DNA of 64,000 bases, from NCBI RefSeq assembly GCF_037176765.1, contig NC_090034.1, positions 90,791,000-90,854,999 on the forward strand. The letters are read 5' to 3'. Made by a program: the position numbers and the translations under genes. Position 1 is the first letter of the stretch. Each line of letters opens with the position of its first letter. The notes beneath the pieces are model-generated. The model did not search any database. It saw only the letters and a program-made list of their open reading frames with translations, and had not been told where the DNA came from. The stretch is from Anolis sagrei. Lineage: Eukaryota; Chordata; Lepidosauria; Squamata; Anolidae. Below, piece by piece: positions 20,561 through 29,529 of this stretch.

Positions 20561-21357
20561 ATTATTATTATTATTTTGATTGAATGGGCACTAACCATTC
20601 CATATTGTCTTTGAATGTTTCTGAAAGTAAAATTGAGACACTGCTTTAGTGTTCTAAAAGCAGTTATATTAAGAGGCCTTCAGAAAAAGAAATGGAATAG
20701 GCTTCCTCTGTGTTGCATGATCCCACCCTCTCTCGCTCGGCTTCATACACATTGTCCCCTGTGATGCAATGGGTTAAACTCTTGTGCCAGCAGGACTGAA
20801 GACCAACAGGTCAGAGGTTCGAATCCGGGGAGAGTGTGGATGAGCTCCCTCTGTCAGCTCCAGCTCCCCATGAGGGGACATGAGAGAAGTCTCCCACAAG
20901 GATGGTAAAACATCAAAACATCCTGGCGTCCCCTGGGCAACATCCTTGCAGAGGGCCAATTCTCTCACATCAGAAGTGACTTGCAGTTTCTCAAGTTGCT
21001 CCTGACATGAAAATAAAATAAAATACAAATGCTCACCTGTATGGAGAAAACCAAGGCAGCAATTCCTAGGGGGAGGCAACAGCAAAGCATGGTGAAAATA
21101 GAGTAGCACAGGTGATCAGGTTCTTCGACGGGAAGCTGAAAGTTTGGAGTTCGGGTGGCTCCTGCTCCCATAATGCCATAATTAGGCTGGTTCGTATATG
21201 GTGTTTGAGGAGTTGTCCCATAGCCCTTAGTGGCCCGTCGCCCAGCATGATCGTCCAGTGGTTCAGTCTCTTTGTGGGGTTCTCTTTCCGAGGAGGTGAG
21301 CAGATTCTGAGTGGCAGCCTCATCGTCCTCAAGCTTCTGATATTTAGGGTTGCTCAT
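16409..21357 (-). CDS. Gene C: CD225/dispanin two-pass membrane protein (2 exons, 165 aa)
   Basis: The coding sequence is the complement of 21037..21357 joined to the complement of 16409..16585. Donor ACAG|GTGAGC and acceptor CTCTCTAG are canonical, phase 0. Residues 1-82 are a charged, Tyr/Pro-containing tail without a PPxY motif. Residues 84-106 are the Cys-rich first hydrophobic segment (CCC at 92-94), residues 108-126 the conserved loop with RGD at 114-116, and residues 127-152 the second helix. The C-terminus ends NQQPPTGQ, longer than in the paralogs. The family includes antiviral IFITMs and synaptic SynDIG/PRRT1 proteins; the role here is unknown. The 4.45-kb intron has a SINE about 15 nt from the donor. 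A TTTATT (AATAAA on this strand) at 16176 is a possible poly(A) signal. Confidence 0.88.
16616..16645. repeat. (TG)n / (TA)n microsatellite
   Basis: TGTGTGTGTATATATATGTG, close to the gene C exon 2 acceptor (about 30 bp into the intron). Confidence 0.7.
16646..17231. other. Unassigned DNA in the gene C intron
   Basis: It contains a short poly(C) run at 16859. No element recognised. Confidence 0.35.
17232..17601. mobile_element. hAT nonautonomous element with perfect TSD
   Basis: It begins CAGTGGTTCCCAACC and ends TTTAGAACCACTG (terminal inverted repeats). The 8-bp TSD TTGTAGAG (17224-17231 and 17602-17609) is exact. It is about 370 bp with no transposase. Confidence 0.88.
17610..18270. other. 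Unassigned A/T-rich intronic DNA
   Basis: Nothing recognised. Confidence 0.35.
18271..18735 (-). mobile_element. Penelope-like element 3' region
   Basis: It starts GTCGTCAAAGGCTTTCATGG and continues collinear with the copy at 11905 through GGTTTCCTCCTTTCTGTTGA. Confidence 0.6.
19364..20265. mobile_element. Composite Penelope-like cluster
   Basis: Several partial terminal blocks in tandem (19364, 19500, 19915) end with an opposite-orientation block at 20200-20265 (CTTCTGGAACATGGCCATAT). The overall form is a foldback with internal repetition, including GGTAGCCAGATTTAATACT doublings near 19870. Confidence 0.6.
20527..20577. repeat. (GTT)n(ATT)n microsatellite
   Basis: About eleven GTT units run into ATT units. 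Confidence 0.85.
20760..21022 (+). mobile_element. ACA-type tRNA-derived SINE beside the gene C donor
   Basis: The SINE has GGGTTAAACTCTTGTGCCAG, GAGGTTCGAATCC (B-box-like) and the 3' block CTTGCAGTTTCTCAAGTTGC, then an AAAATAAAAT tail. The tail ends about 15 nt from the gene C 5' splice site (21036/21037). Confidence 0.8.
21037..21357 (-). CDS. Gene C exon 1
   Basis: One hundred and seven codons starting MSNPKYQKLE, which matches the other family starts. The exon ends CLPLGIAALVFSIQ before GTGAGC. The intronic bases just after the donor (GTGAGCAT..TGTAT) still match those of gene A, showing common descent of the intron. A SINE begins only a few bases further on. Confidence 0.9.
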
Positions 21358-21973
21358 GGTGCTGGATTGCTATCCTTTCCTCCTTTCCTCCTTTTAGAAC
21401 AACCTCTCTACTCTCCACACTCCTTCTTTCTCCTCTTAGCTATAACTCCTGTTTTCCTTTCTACCCTTACTTTACTCTTCCTGTGGCTTCTTATTTTTGT
21501 CTCATCTCCCAGCCCTGATGCTTCTCTGCTTAAAGAATCCTCCGATCCCTCAAGCTGTTGAAGACAACATGGTCCCTCTGGCTCTCAATGCTAGAGAAAG
21601 AAGCACTAGGCAATGAGTAACCCAGGCTTGTCCTGTTGATTCTGGTAAAGCGGCAATATTTTTTCAAATTTTATTATCCTCACTCTTATCCTGGGATTGA
21701 GAGAAAGGCACGCACACATGTAAATCATAATCACCTTCTCCCTACTGACAACAGGAACAAACAAAAGACCAGAACGCAGATCATAAGCATACAGTAATTT
21801 ACTGGAAATGTGAATTATGAGAATTATAAAATAAGAGCTGTTCCATGTCTCTTCTTTCTCACGCACAGGCACTCCTTCCTTGGTCTGGTGTGAGCCACGT
21901 TTTAAAAAACGTAAACATAAAATTGGAAAGGGCAAACATCTTCCCAGAACACAGGCAAATCTCCTCTAGTGAA
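21358..21973. other. Upstream region of gene C
   Basis: It contains the pyrimidine-rich leader, including the block shared with exon B near 21517. No TATA box was found. Confidence 0.4.
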
Positions 21974-23560
21974 AAGTGTTTCTCAATTGGGGGGTTGCGA
22001 GTGGAGTTTCAGAAAGGTTTCCGAAGACCATCAGAAAACACATATTTCTGATGATCTTAGGAACCCCTTTGGCAGAGAAGGTTGAGCATCTTTTTGCCTG
22101 TCCTTCTCTTCCTTTTTGGAAACAGATGGCAAGTCCTCCCAACAAAAGCCCTCCTCCTGCTGTGATTGGCTGGCCTCTCACCCAAGGGGAGGGATGTTTC
22201 TGAGACCCCAAGTGGGGAGGGGAGAGCAGGCGTGCTTGGCATATGGGAGCGTGGTGCACATGCACAGATGAGGGAGGGCGCACAAGGCTGGAGGGAGGCT
22301 TATGACTAGGCCTGGGTAACAACGGAAAAATTTGTTTCTAAACTCATTTCATTTTTAGGGGATCCATTTCATTTCGTTTTTTAAAAGAATTCCGAATTTT
22401 TCTTTAATTTTTTTTTGTTATTTACGAAATTTCGTAAATTTCGAATTGATTCGTTAATGGCAGATGCGATTGCGGAATACACTAAAAAAACCTCCAAATG
22501 GGACAGGGGGAACTTCTGAAGCTTCCCTCTCCCTCTGTTGTTGACTTTTGGTGTGATAATTTATTGTTTTTATCACTGATAAAACAAACAACAACTATAA
22601 AACTTGCACCAGACATACGGAAATAATAACAAAACAATTTCGAAATAATTTTGAAATGATTTCGAAACAATTTCGAACTAATTACGAAACAATTACGAAA
22701 TAAATTGAAAAATTCGTTTCGATTTTTAGTTGCTCCTGCATGGCTCAATATCGGATCGTAAGCAAATTTAAATATGAATCAATAACAAATTACGAAATTA
22801 ACGAACGAAACCGCCCAGCCCTACTTATGACCCTTCAAGGCCCACACAACCTGGGACTGAGACTGGACCAGCAGCATCAAGAGGAGGAGCAGAAGCAGCT
22901 TAGGTAATTTGTAACACTATTTATTAGAAAAAAGCCAGTCTTTCCTTTTGTTTTTATTAATGCTCCCATTAGAAAATGCATAAGGATGTGGGTGAACTAC
23001 AACTCCAAAAATCATGGGTCAATCCTCCCCAAATCCCACCAGTATACACAGTTGGCCATGTTGGGTCTGTGTGCCAAGTTTGGTCCAGATCTGTCATCAG
23101 CTGGGTTCAGTGCTTTTTGGATGTGGGTGAACTACAACTCCCATATGCCAAGTTCAATCACCCTCAAACCCTGACTGTACTCACAGTTGGCTACATTAGG
23201 TCTGTGTGCCCAGTTTGGTTCAGATCCATCATCGGTGGGGGTTACAAGGTTCTCTGGATGCAAGGAGAATTACAATGACCATCATGTTGGGTCAGTCTCC
23301 CTGCAAACCCCACCAGTATTCAAAGTTGGTTATATTTGGTATTTCTGTCAAGTTTGGTCCAGATCCATCATTTTGGTGCACATTGTTCTGTCGCTGTGGG
23401 TAAACTCCCAACCTCTGAGGTCAGTCCCCTCAAAACCTCAAAGTGTGGCATGTTGGGTATGTATGGCAAGTTTACTAGTTCCATCACCAGTTTGGTACAA
23501 AGTGCTCTCTTGAGTGTTGGTGAACGTTGTAGTTCACCAACACCCAGGGTAAGGGCCAGT
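21974..23560. mobile_element. Long SPIN-like hAT derivative, right end unclear
   Basis: It begins AGTGTTTCTCAATTGGGGGG. It has the AGACCATCAGAAAACACATA segment, a module shared with the SPIN-like copy at 33840 (CTTCCTTTTTGGAAACAGATG) and, from 22985, repeated GTGAACTACAACTCC units. An unrelated hAT element (22307-22823) is inserted in it. I could not find its right terminal repeat. Confidence 0.5.
22307..22823. mobile_element. hAT-like MITE with exact 8-bp TSD, nested
   Basis: Ends TAGGCCTGGG and CCCAGCCCTA are inverted repeats. The TSD CTTATGAC occurs at 22299-22306 and 22824-22831. The interior is rich in TTTCGAAAT-like palindromic words (ACGAAATTTCGTAAATTTCG). Confidence 0.82.
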
Positions 23561-24117
23561 GCCTGGCTCCCCCTCCCCTCCTCCTCCTTGTCAGGAAACA
23601 ACACTTTCAAACCATTTACAAAAGGATTTGGAAGTCTTGGAAGTTTCAAAAAGTTTTGAAAAATAATTTCTGTGAAAATCGGAATTGACTTTAGAATTGA
23701 ACCACCAGCGCCCCCTACATACAAAATGAATTTTGAACCATTTTTTGTGTGGATCAACCACGCCTAGTAAATATCTGTGCTTTATTGATATGTTTCTTCA
23801 TCAGCTTCCTTATGCAGTCAATGGTTCCCTTGATATAGATGGTAAGAATACCTTCCCTCATGGTGGCTCTTTATCTTTGTTTTTGTGGCTTGTTCTTGGT
23901 CTTGTAGTTCTTCAGATGCCTGCAGAAGCCTGTAGAGCCCAATTTAGGTGATTTGGTTCATCTTGAAGGAGCTGGGGTTTACAGATTCTGTTTGCACAGA
24001 ACAAACAATTCAATGGGAACAAAGGCCAGGCTACTTCTAAGCTTGCTAATTGCACCCTTCACACTACTTTAAGAAACAATGGTTCTTTCCTCCCATCCTG
24101 AACATTCCACAGGTATA
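23561..24117. other. Unassigned intergenic DNA
   Basis: No gene or complete element recognised. Confidence 0.3.
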
Positions 24118-24232
24118 TTCCATCCAATTCTCTGGACTTGCCATCCTCAGATGCAGGCAAAATATCAGGATAAAAATGCTTCTAGAACACGGCCATACAG
24201 CCTGGAAACCACACAGCACTACAATTACTTTT
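24118..24232 (+). mobile_element. Penelope-like terminal fragment
   Basis: CATCCTCAGATGCAGGCAAA to TCTAGAACACGGCCATACAG match the terminal block, in the orientation opposite to 11905. Confidence 0.55.
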
Positions 24233-24305
24233 TTTGTTTGTTTTGCACTTCAGTTTGTAGCAATTGAAGTAAACTGAAGGTGAAGGAGGAATGTGAAACC
24301 ATATA

Positions 24306-24585
24306 CAGAAGAGTCTCACTTGTCCAACATAAACGGGCCAACAGGAAAAGCCTATTTCACATCAAATTATGTTATGATTTTACAAATTAAGCACCAGAAC
24401 ATCATGTTTTACAACAAATCAACAGAAAAAGCAGCTCAATATACAGTATTGTTATATAGGCAATTGCCGTATTTACGAATTTAGCACTAAAACATCACAA
24501 TGTATTGAAACAGCTTTGGAGGCAGTCTGCATTGGATAATACAGAACGTTGGATGAGCAAAGACTGGATAAGCAAGACTCTATTG
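24306..24585. mobile_element. Tigger/pogo-like MITE
   Basis: The ends CAGAAGAGTCTCACTTGTCC and GGATAAGCAAGACTCTATTG are inverted repeats flanked by TA on both sides. It is homologous to the copy at 44582. Confidence 0.8.
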
Positions 24586-24631
24586 TAATTTGTTTTTTTT
24601 TTAAATCATAGAAAGTGAGGCATGAAAGGAT

Positions 24632-25160
24632 TAAACAGTACTATCCTTGGTGAACTGGGAAAAGTGGTGGGCATGGAGTTTGTTAGCCTTGGGCCTTCTC
24701 AGAGATATTGACAGGCTGGAATGTGTCCAGAGGAGGGTGACTAAAATGATCAAGGGTCTGGAGAACAAGCCCTATGAAGAGTGGCTTAAAGAGCTTAGCC
24801 TGCAGAAGACTGAGAAGAGGCATGATAGCCATGTATAAATATGTTAGGGGAAGTCATGGGGAGGAGGGAGAAAACTTGTTTTCTGCTTCCATGGAGACTA
24901 GGACGCAAAACAATGGCTTCAAACTACAGGAAAGGAGATTGCACCTAAACGTTAGGAAGACCATCTTAACTGAGAGCTGTTCAGCAGTGGAACTCTCTGC
25001 CCCAGAGTGTGGTGGAGTCTCCTTCTTTGGAGGCTTTAAAACAGAGGCTTCATAGCTATCTGTTGGAGGTGCTTTGAACACAATTGTCCTACTTCTTGGC
25101 AGGGGGTTGGCCTGGATGGCCCATGAGGTCTCTTCCAACTCTATGTTTCTATGATTCTCT
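24632..25160 (+). mobile_element. CR1 LINE 3' end
   Basis: It encodes [20 protein letters not shown] and [11 protein letters not shown]-like CR1 C-terminal residues and ends ATGTTTCTATGATTCT. Confidence 0.85.
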
Positions 25161-25569
25161 ATAACAGAAGGAATTTGCTGGATGTTTTGTAGTTTGGGAG
25201 ATGGAGAGAAAGAGATGTTATTCTCTTGATGATATGTTCCCTGAAGAACCAGATCAATGGTTTTCCAAGTTATTGTCATTCGAAACAATAACTCCCAGAA
25301 TCTTTGTGGGATTATAGCTCTCAATAGCTGTGCTGACTGCACTTTTTTGGTTGGGATGGAGGAGTGGCTGCAGTACAAAAACATGACTTATTCAAGCTCT
25401 GGTTTGGAAGCAGGACAGTGGTTGGAGGGACGTTGTACTATAAAGATTTGGACTTTGATCCCACAGGTTGTGGAAGTGGTAGGATTTGCGGCCCTTAAAT
25501 ATGTGTACAGTCAACACTATGTTCACACAGACATATTCAAACTGAGTCACTTAACTGTTTGATATAGCC

Positions 25570-26334
25570 CAGTGTTTCTCGACCTTCCTCATGCCATTAC
25601 CCCTTAATACAGTTCCTTATGTTGTGGTGATCTCTAACCATAAAATTATTTTTGTTGCAACTTCATAACTGTAATTTTGCTACTGTCATGAATTGTAATG
25701 TAAATATCTGTTATGCAGGATGTATTTTCATTCTCTGGACCACATTTGGCACAAATACCTGATACGCCCAAATTTGAATACTGGTGGGGTTGAGGGGATT
25801 GATTTTGTCATTTGGGAGTTATAGTTGTTGGAATTTATAGTTAACCAACAATCAAAGAGCATTCTGAACTCCACCAACAATGGAGTTGAACCAAACTTGG
25901 CACACAGAACTCTCATGCTCAACAGAAAATACTGGAAGGGTTTGGTGGGCATTGACCTTGTGTTTTGGAGTTGTAGTTCACCTACATCCAAAGAGCACTG
26001 TGGATTCAAACAAGGATGGATCTGGACCAAACTTGGCACAAATACTCAATATGTCCAAATATGAACACTTTAGGGAAAATAGACCTTGACGTTTGGGCAT
26101 TGTTGTTGCTGGGAGTTATAGATCACCTACAATCAAAGAGCATTCTGAACCCCACCAATGATAGAATTGAGCCAAACTTCCCACACAGAACCCCCATGAC
26201 CAACAGAAAATACTGGAGGGATCTGGGTTCCTAAGACTATCCGAAATATGTTTTTTTCTGAAGATCTTTGGGGACCCCTCTGAAACCCCCATTACAACCC
26301 CCCAGGGTCCCGACCCCCAGGTTGAGAAACACTG
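25570..26334. mobile_element. SPIN-like hAT element with tandem core
   Basis: It has the left part CCTTAATACAGTTCCTTATG, ATAAAATTATTTTTGTTGCA, a terminal CAGTGTTTCTC and a right end GGTTGAGAAACACTG, matching the SPIN family of hAT elements. Flanks ATATAGCC and ATCTAGCC are an 8-bp TSD with one mismatch. Between the SPIN-like ends sits a repeated core (CACCTACAATCAAAGAGCAT and related) of three diverged units. Confidence 0.8.
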
Positions 26335-26342
26335 ATCTAGCC

Positions 26343-27082
26343 GGTGTGAAATTGTAAATTCATGATTTGCCATAATTCCTAGTTTTCATTGGTAAACTGT
26401 TGGAGGGTATGCATTCTGAGGAACAGAGTAACTGCCTTGTTTGTGCGTTTTTAAATAAGTTGATGCAGTTTACAGACTTCCCCCCCTAACATTCCATAGA
26501 AGTTTTTAGTTTCCCCCCTGGGAACTCTGTTGGGGTTTAGAGATTCTTAGGGGATTCTAGGGGCTTATCTCACACTTCTGAATTGAGATTTCTCCCTTCC
26601 CTTGATCATAAATCACCTCTGGGCATATAGCTGCAGTGTAACCCCACCACAACTCCTAGACCCCATTCACTATGTAAGCAGCACACTGCACAAGTAAGCA
26701 TTTTCCAGCTCAAACATAAAAGCAACGATATTTTGCAAATATTTTTTTTAATGAAATCAGTTTCTTTTGGTTAAAAAAATCCTTTTCCATGTTGATTCCT
26801 GTTATCAAATAACATATACATTATGCACTAAAGTCACATCATTTGGCTAACAGTCAGGAGATATTCTTCTGTGATGGTTATTCTTGGATAATTCTGTTAT
26901 TAAGAGGTTTATTCAGAAGCAAATTTCTGCAGCATCTCCTGGCTTTTGTCTTCTTCATCAATAACTTTTTTCGTCTTGGGCTCACTCTGATGATACTTTG
27001 TCAAAGATGTCTTGGTTTTCATCTATGAGATTTTTAAAATGTAAAATCTGTGAATGGGTCAGAATGGAGAATTACATTTTGC
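26343..27082. other. Unassigned intergenic DNA
   Basis: Nothing recognised. Confidence 0.35.
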
Positions 27083-27290
27083 AAGCCTCTGAAGGTGCAC
27101 AGAGTTGGAAGGGACTGCAAAGGCCTTTGAGTTCAACCCTCTGCCATGAAGGAGGAAATATCTAAAGGATTCCTGGAAGACAGTTACATAATCTCTGTTT
27201 AAAGACTTGTGGTGAAGGAGAACCCACTACCCAATGAGACTATTGATTCCTCTGTCCAAAAGCATTGACCATCATGAAATTCTTCCTAAT
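27083..27290 (-). mobile_element. CR1 LINE 3' end
   Basis: The reverse complement of CACAGAGTTGGAAGGGACTG through GAAATTCTTCCTAATGTTTA is the standard CR1 3' block. Confidence 0.7.
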
Positions 27291-27298
27291 GTTTAGAT

Positions 27299-27703
27299 CA
27301 GTGGTTCCCAACCTGTGGTCTGTGGACCACCAGTGGTCTGCAAGAATGAAAATATGGTCTGTAGCTTCTCCATTACTACACCATTGCCTTAAACCCACAT
27401 GGCAACGAGAGCAACCCTCTTACAGTACTGAGGCAACAGGGATGTTGGGACCACATCAGCTCTAGATTATTAAATATGGTTTTCTGTGGGTGAGCAGATG
27501 GCGACTACACGATGGCATATGTTCCATATCAGAAACTAGAGCTGATGTGGTGTATCCAATGCAATTTTCTAAATCTGCACTCCAAATAACCGAACCGAAT
27601 CTAAAGTTGATGAAAAACGGATTTGTAACCCTTTTGGTACTAATGTTGGAGAATGGTCCCTGGTCAAAGTGGTCTCTGGTCAAAAAAAGGTTGGGAACCA
27701 CTG
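27299..27703. mobile_element. hAT nonautonomous element
   Basis: The ends are CAGTGGTTCCCAACC and GGTTGGGAACCACTG. The 8-bp TSD GTTTAGAT/GTTTAGAC (27291-27298 and 27704-27711) differs at one base. It is homologous to 17232-17601 in reverse orientation. Confidence 0.85.
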
Positions 27704-27711
27704 GTTTAGAC

Positions 27712-29379
27712 AGAATTTGAATCTGTGAAGCAGCAGTAAAACAGGTGTGTTTTGGCTTTGACAAGCTTGTTGTATTAGAAGGTGACTATCATGTCCCTTG
27801 AGTTCCCTTCATGATTCTTTGTACTAGACCTTAGGCTTGTGGTGGCAATAAAGGTGACCCTGTGAGATCTTCCTATTTCTAATATACAATAGTGCCCCTA
27901 ACACCTATGCAAAACAGCTCCAATAAAAATCCAAAGTACACACTGATTTTATGTGTACTAACCATGTTTCCATGATAAACTCCAGTCATCTTGGTGCACT
28001 TTCAGAAACAAGACCATATTGTGACAGCTTTTAAAACAGAAATTAAGTACAGCCAAGAAAACAGGTGTCAGGACAGATGGATGGACTTGAGGAAGGAGAC
28101 AACAGGTGCTTGAGAAAGGGCACATGCACCCCAATGTCCCTGTTCACTGGGCACAGAACAGATTTCCGAGTCCATGGCAAACAAATGCTCCTGATTTTCT
28201 TTAAAATTATTTGACAATTAAAAAAGCCAAAGAATGGTTACTGTAGTATCTTGAACTCCAGTTGGATAAGAAAAAAGCTCTTTTGGACAGACACAGGACT
28301 CTGGTTGTTTTCATGTCATTTGGCTAGTTAATCACTTTGAGGTTTTAGCCCAAACAATAAAGCAGGGAAAAGTGGCTGTTGGAAAGGGTGGATGGTAAAG
28401 TGCCCTTTGGAGGGTTGTAACTCCAGGGCATCTTCTGTAAAACAAAAGAGGTTGTTTGGTCCCACCCTCCAGGGTATGTCTGTATCATTTTAGATCCAGA
28501 AGAGGACTTTTTACAGAGCAGGAAGTGACTTGACATTATTTTTGGTCACCTCCAGGTTTATATACAGGAGTACATTTTATGGAATTTTTTGACCTTTGGA
28601 GAGAGTTTGGGAACCACAACAGCAGACATGGAGGCTTCATGCAGCTCATGGGCTGTACTTTACCCATTCTCTGATATAAAGTTGCTATCCAGGGTACTGA
28701 ATTTATTGTGTGGCTAAGATTCAGCACATTAGATATAGCCTTTAAATTCTGGAGGAAAATTAGAGGAGTGTCCCCATCCTAATGACATAAAAACCATCAA
28801 ATAATAGTGATGAATGATGGGAGCATATGCTTAACAACACCTGGAAGGCCAAACATTTACCTTCTGTGTTATAGAACAGGTAGTCTGGAAGAGCAGAACT
28901 TGGTATTAATTTGTGATATCCTGATATATACTTTTCTTCTGTGGATTATTGAAAAGCATAGGCAGCAGACCAAGTGAAATTGGGCTGGGTTTGGATTTGG
29001 TTGTATGCCAGAACATCAAGAAAGGAAGTCTAGAGGAGGCCAAAGAAGAGAAGAAAGTCAAAGTAAGGAATCAGAATAGGAAAGGCAGTTGGGTTGGAGA
29101 ACAGGAAGTGGAGAGAGTTGCAATCAGAAGGGGAATCTAACCCTATCTCATGAATTGTGATATGTTACTGTTGGCAAGAGGCATACAATTGGGTCAGTCC
29201 AACTGATCATATGAGCAATGTCCAATCATCACATGCCAATCCATTTTTATCTTTCTGGGTGTTTTGATTTTAGAGATTTGTGCTTTCTGTGCTCTTTCCC
29301 ACAGATTTGTGTATTACTGAGCCATCACAAACACAAGCATATAGTGCCTTCTTGGGGAATTTTTGGTGCTGAGAGGTTA
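27712..29379. other. Intergenic DNA downstream of gene D
   Basis: No gene or well-preserved repeat is seen. It holds the gene D 3' UTR, whose end I could not place. Confidence 0.4.
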
Positions 29380-29529
29380 TCAATCCAATGTTCTCACACG
29401 CCAGATGAGAATGCTGTAGATAATTGTAATGCAAAGCCCCACTCCCAGTGCTGTATGGGCTAAAATGCGGGTCATCCTGGAGCTTTTCCGCGCAGCTGCC
29501 AGGTTTCCCGTATGGTTGGCGTCTCGGGT
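29380..29529 (-). CDS. Gene D exon 2
   Basis: Fifty codons with stop. It encodes TRDANHTGNLAAARKSSRMT, then RILAHTALGVGLCITIIYSI and ends LIWRVRTLD. The family loop has G-N where genes A, C and E have G-D. An L2-type LINE fragment begins about 65 bp upstream in the intron, on the other strand. Confidence 0.9.
   Translation of the reverse strand, partial: TRDANHTGNLAAARKSSRMTRILAHTALGVGLCITIIYSILIWRVRTLD

Noticed and set aside
20815-20830. tRNA gene (B-box-like GAGGTTCGAATCC)
   Set aside because: It is the promoter box of a SINE; no cloverleaf can be drawn around it.
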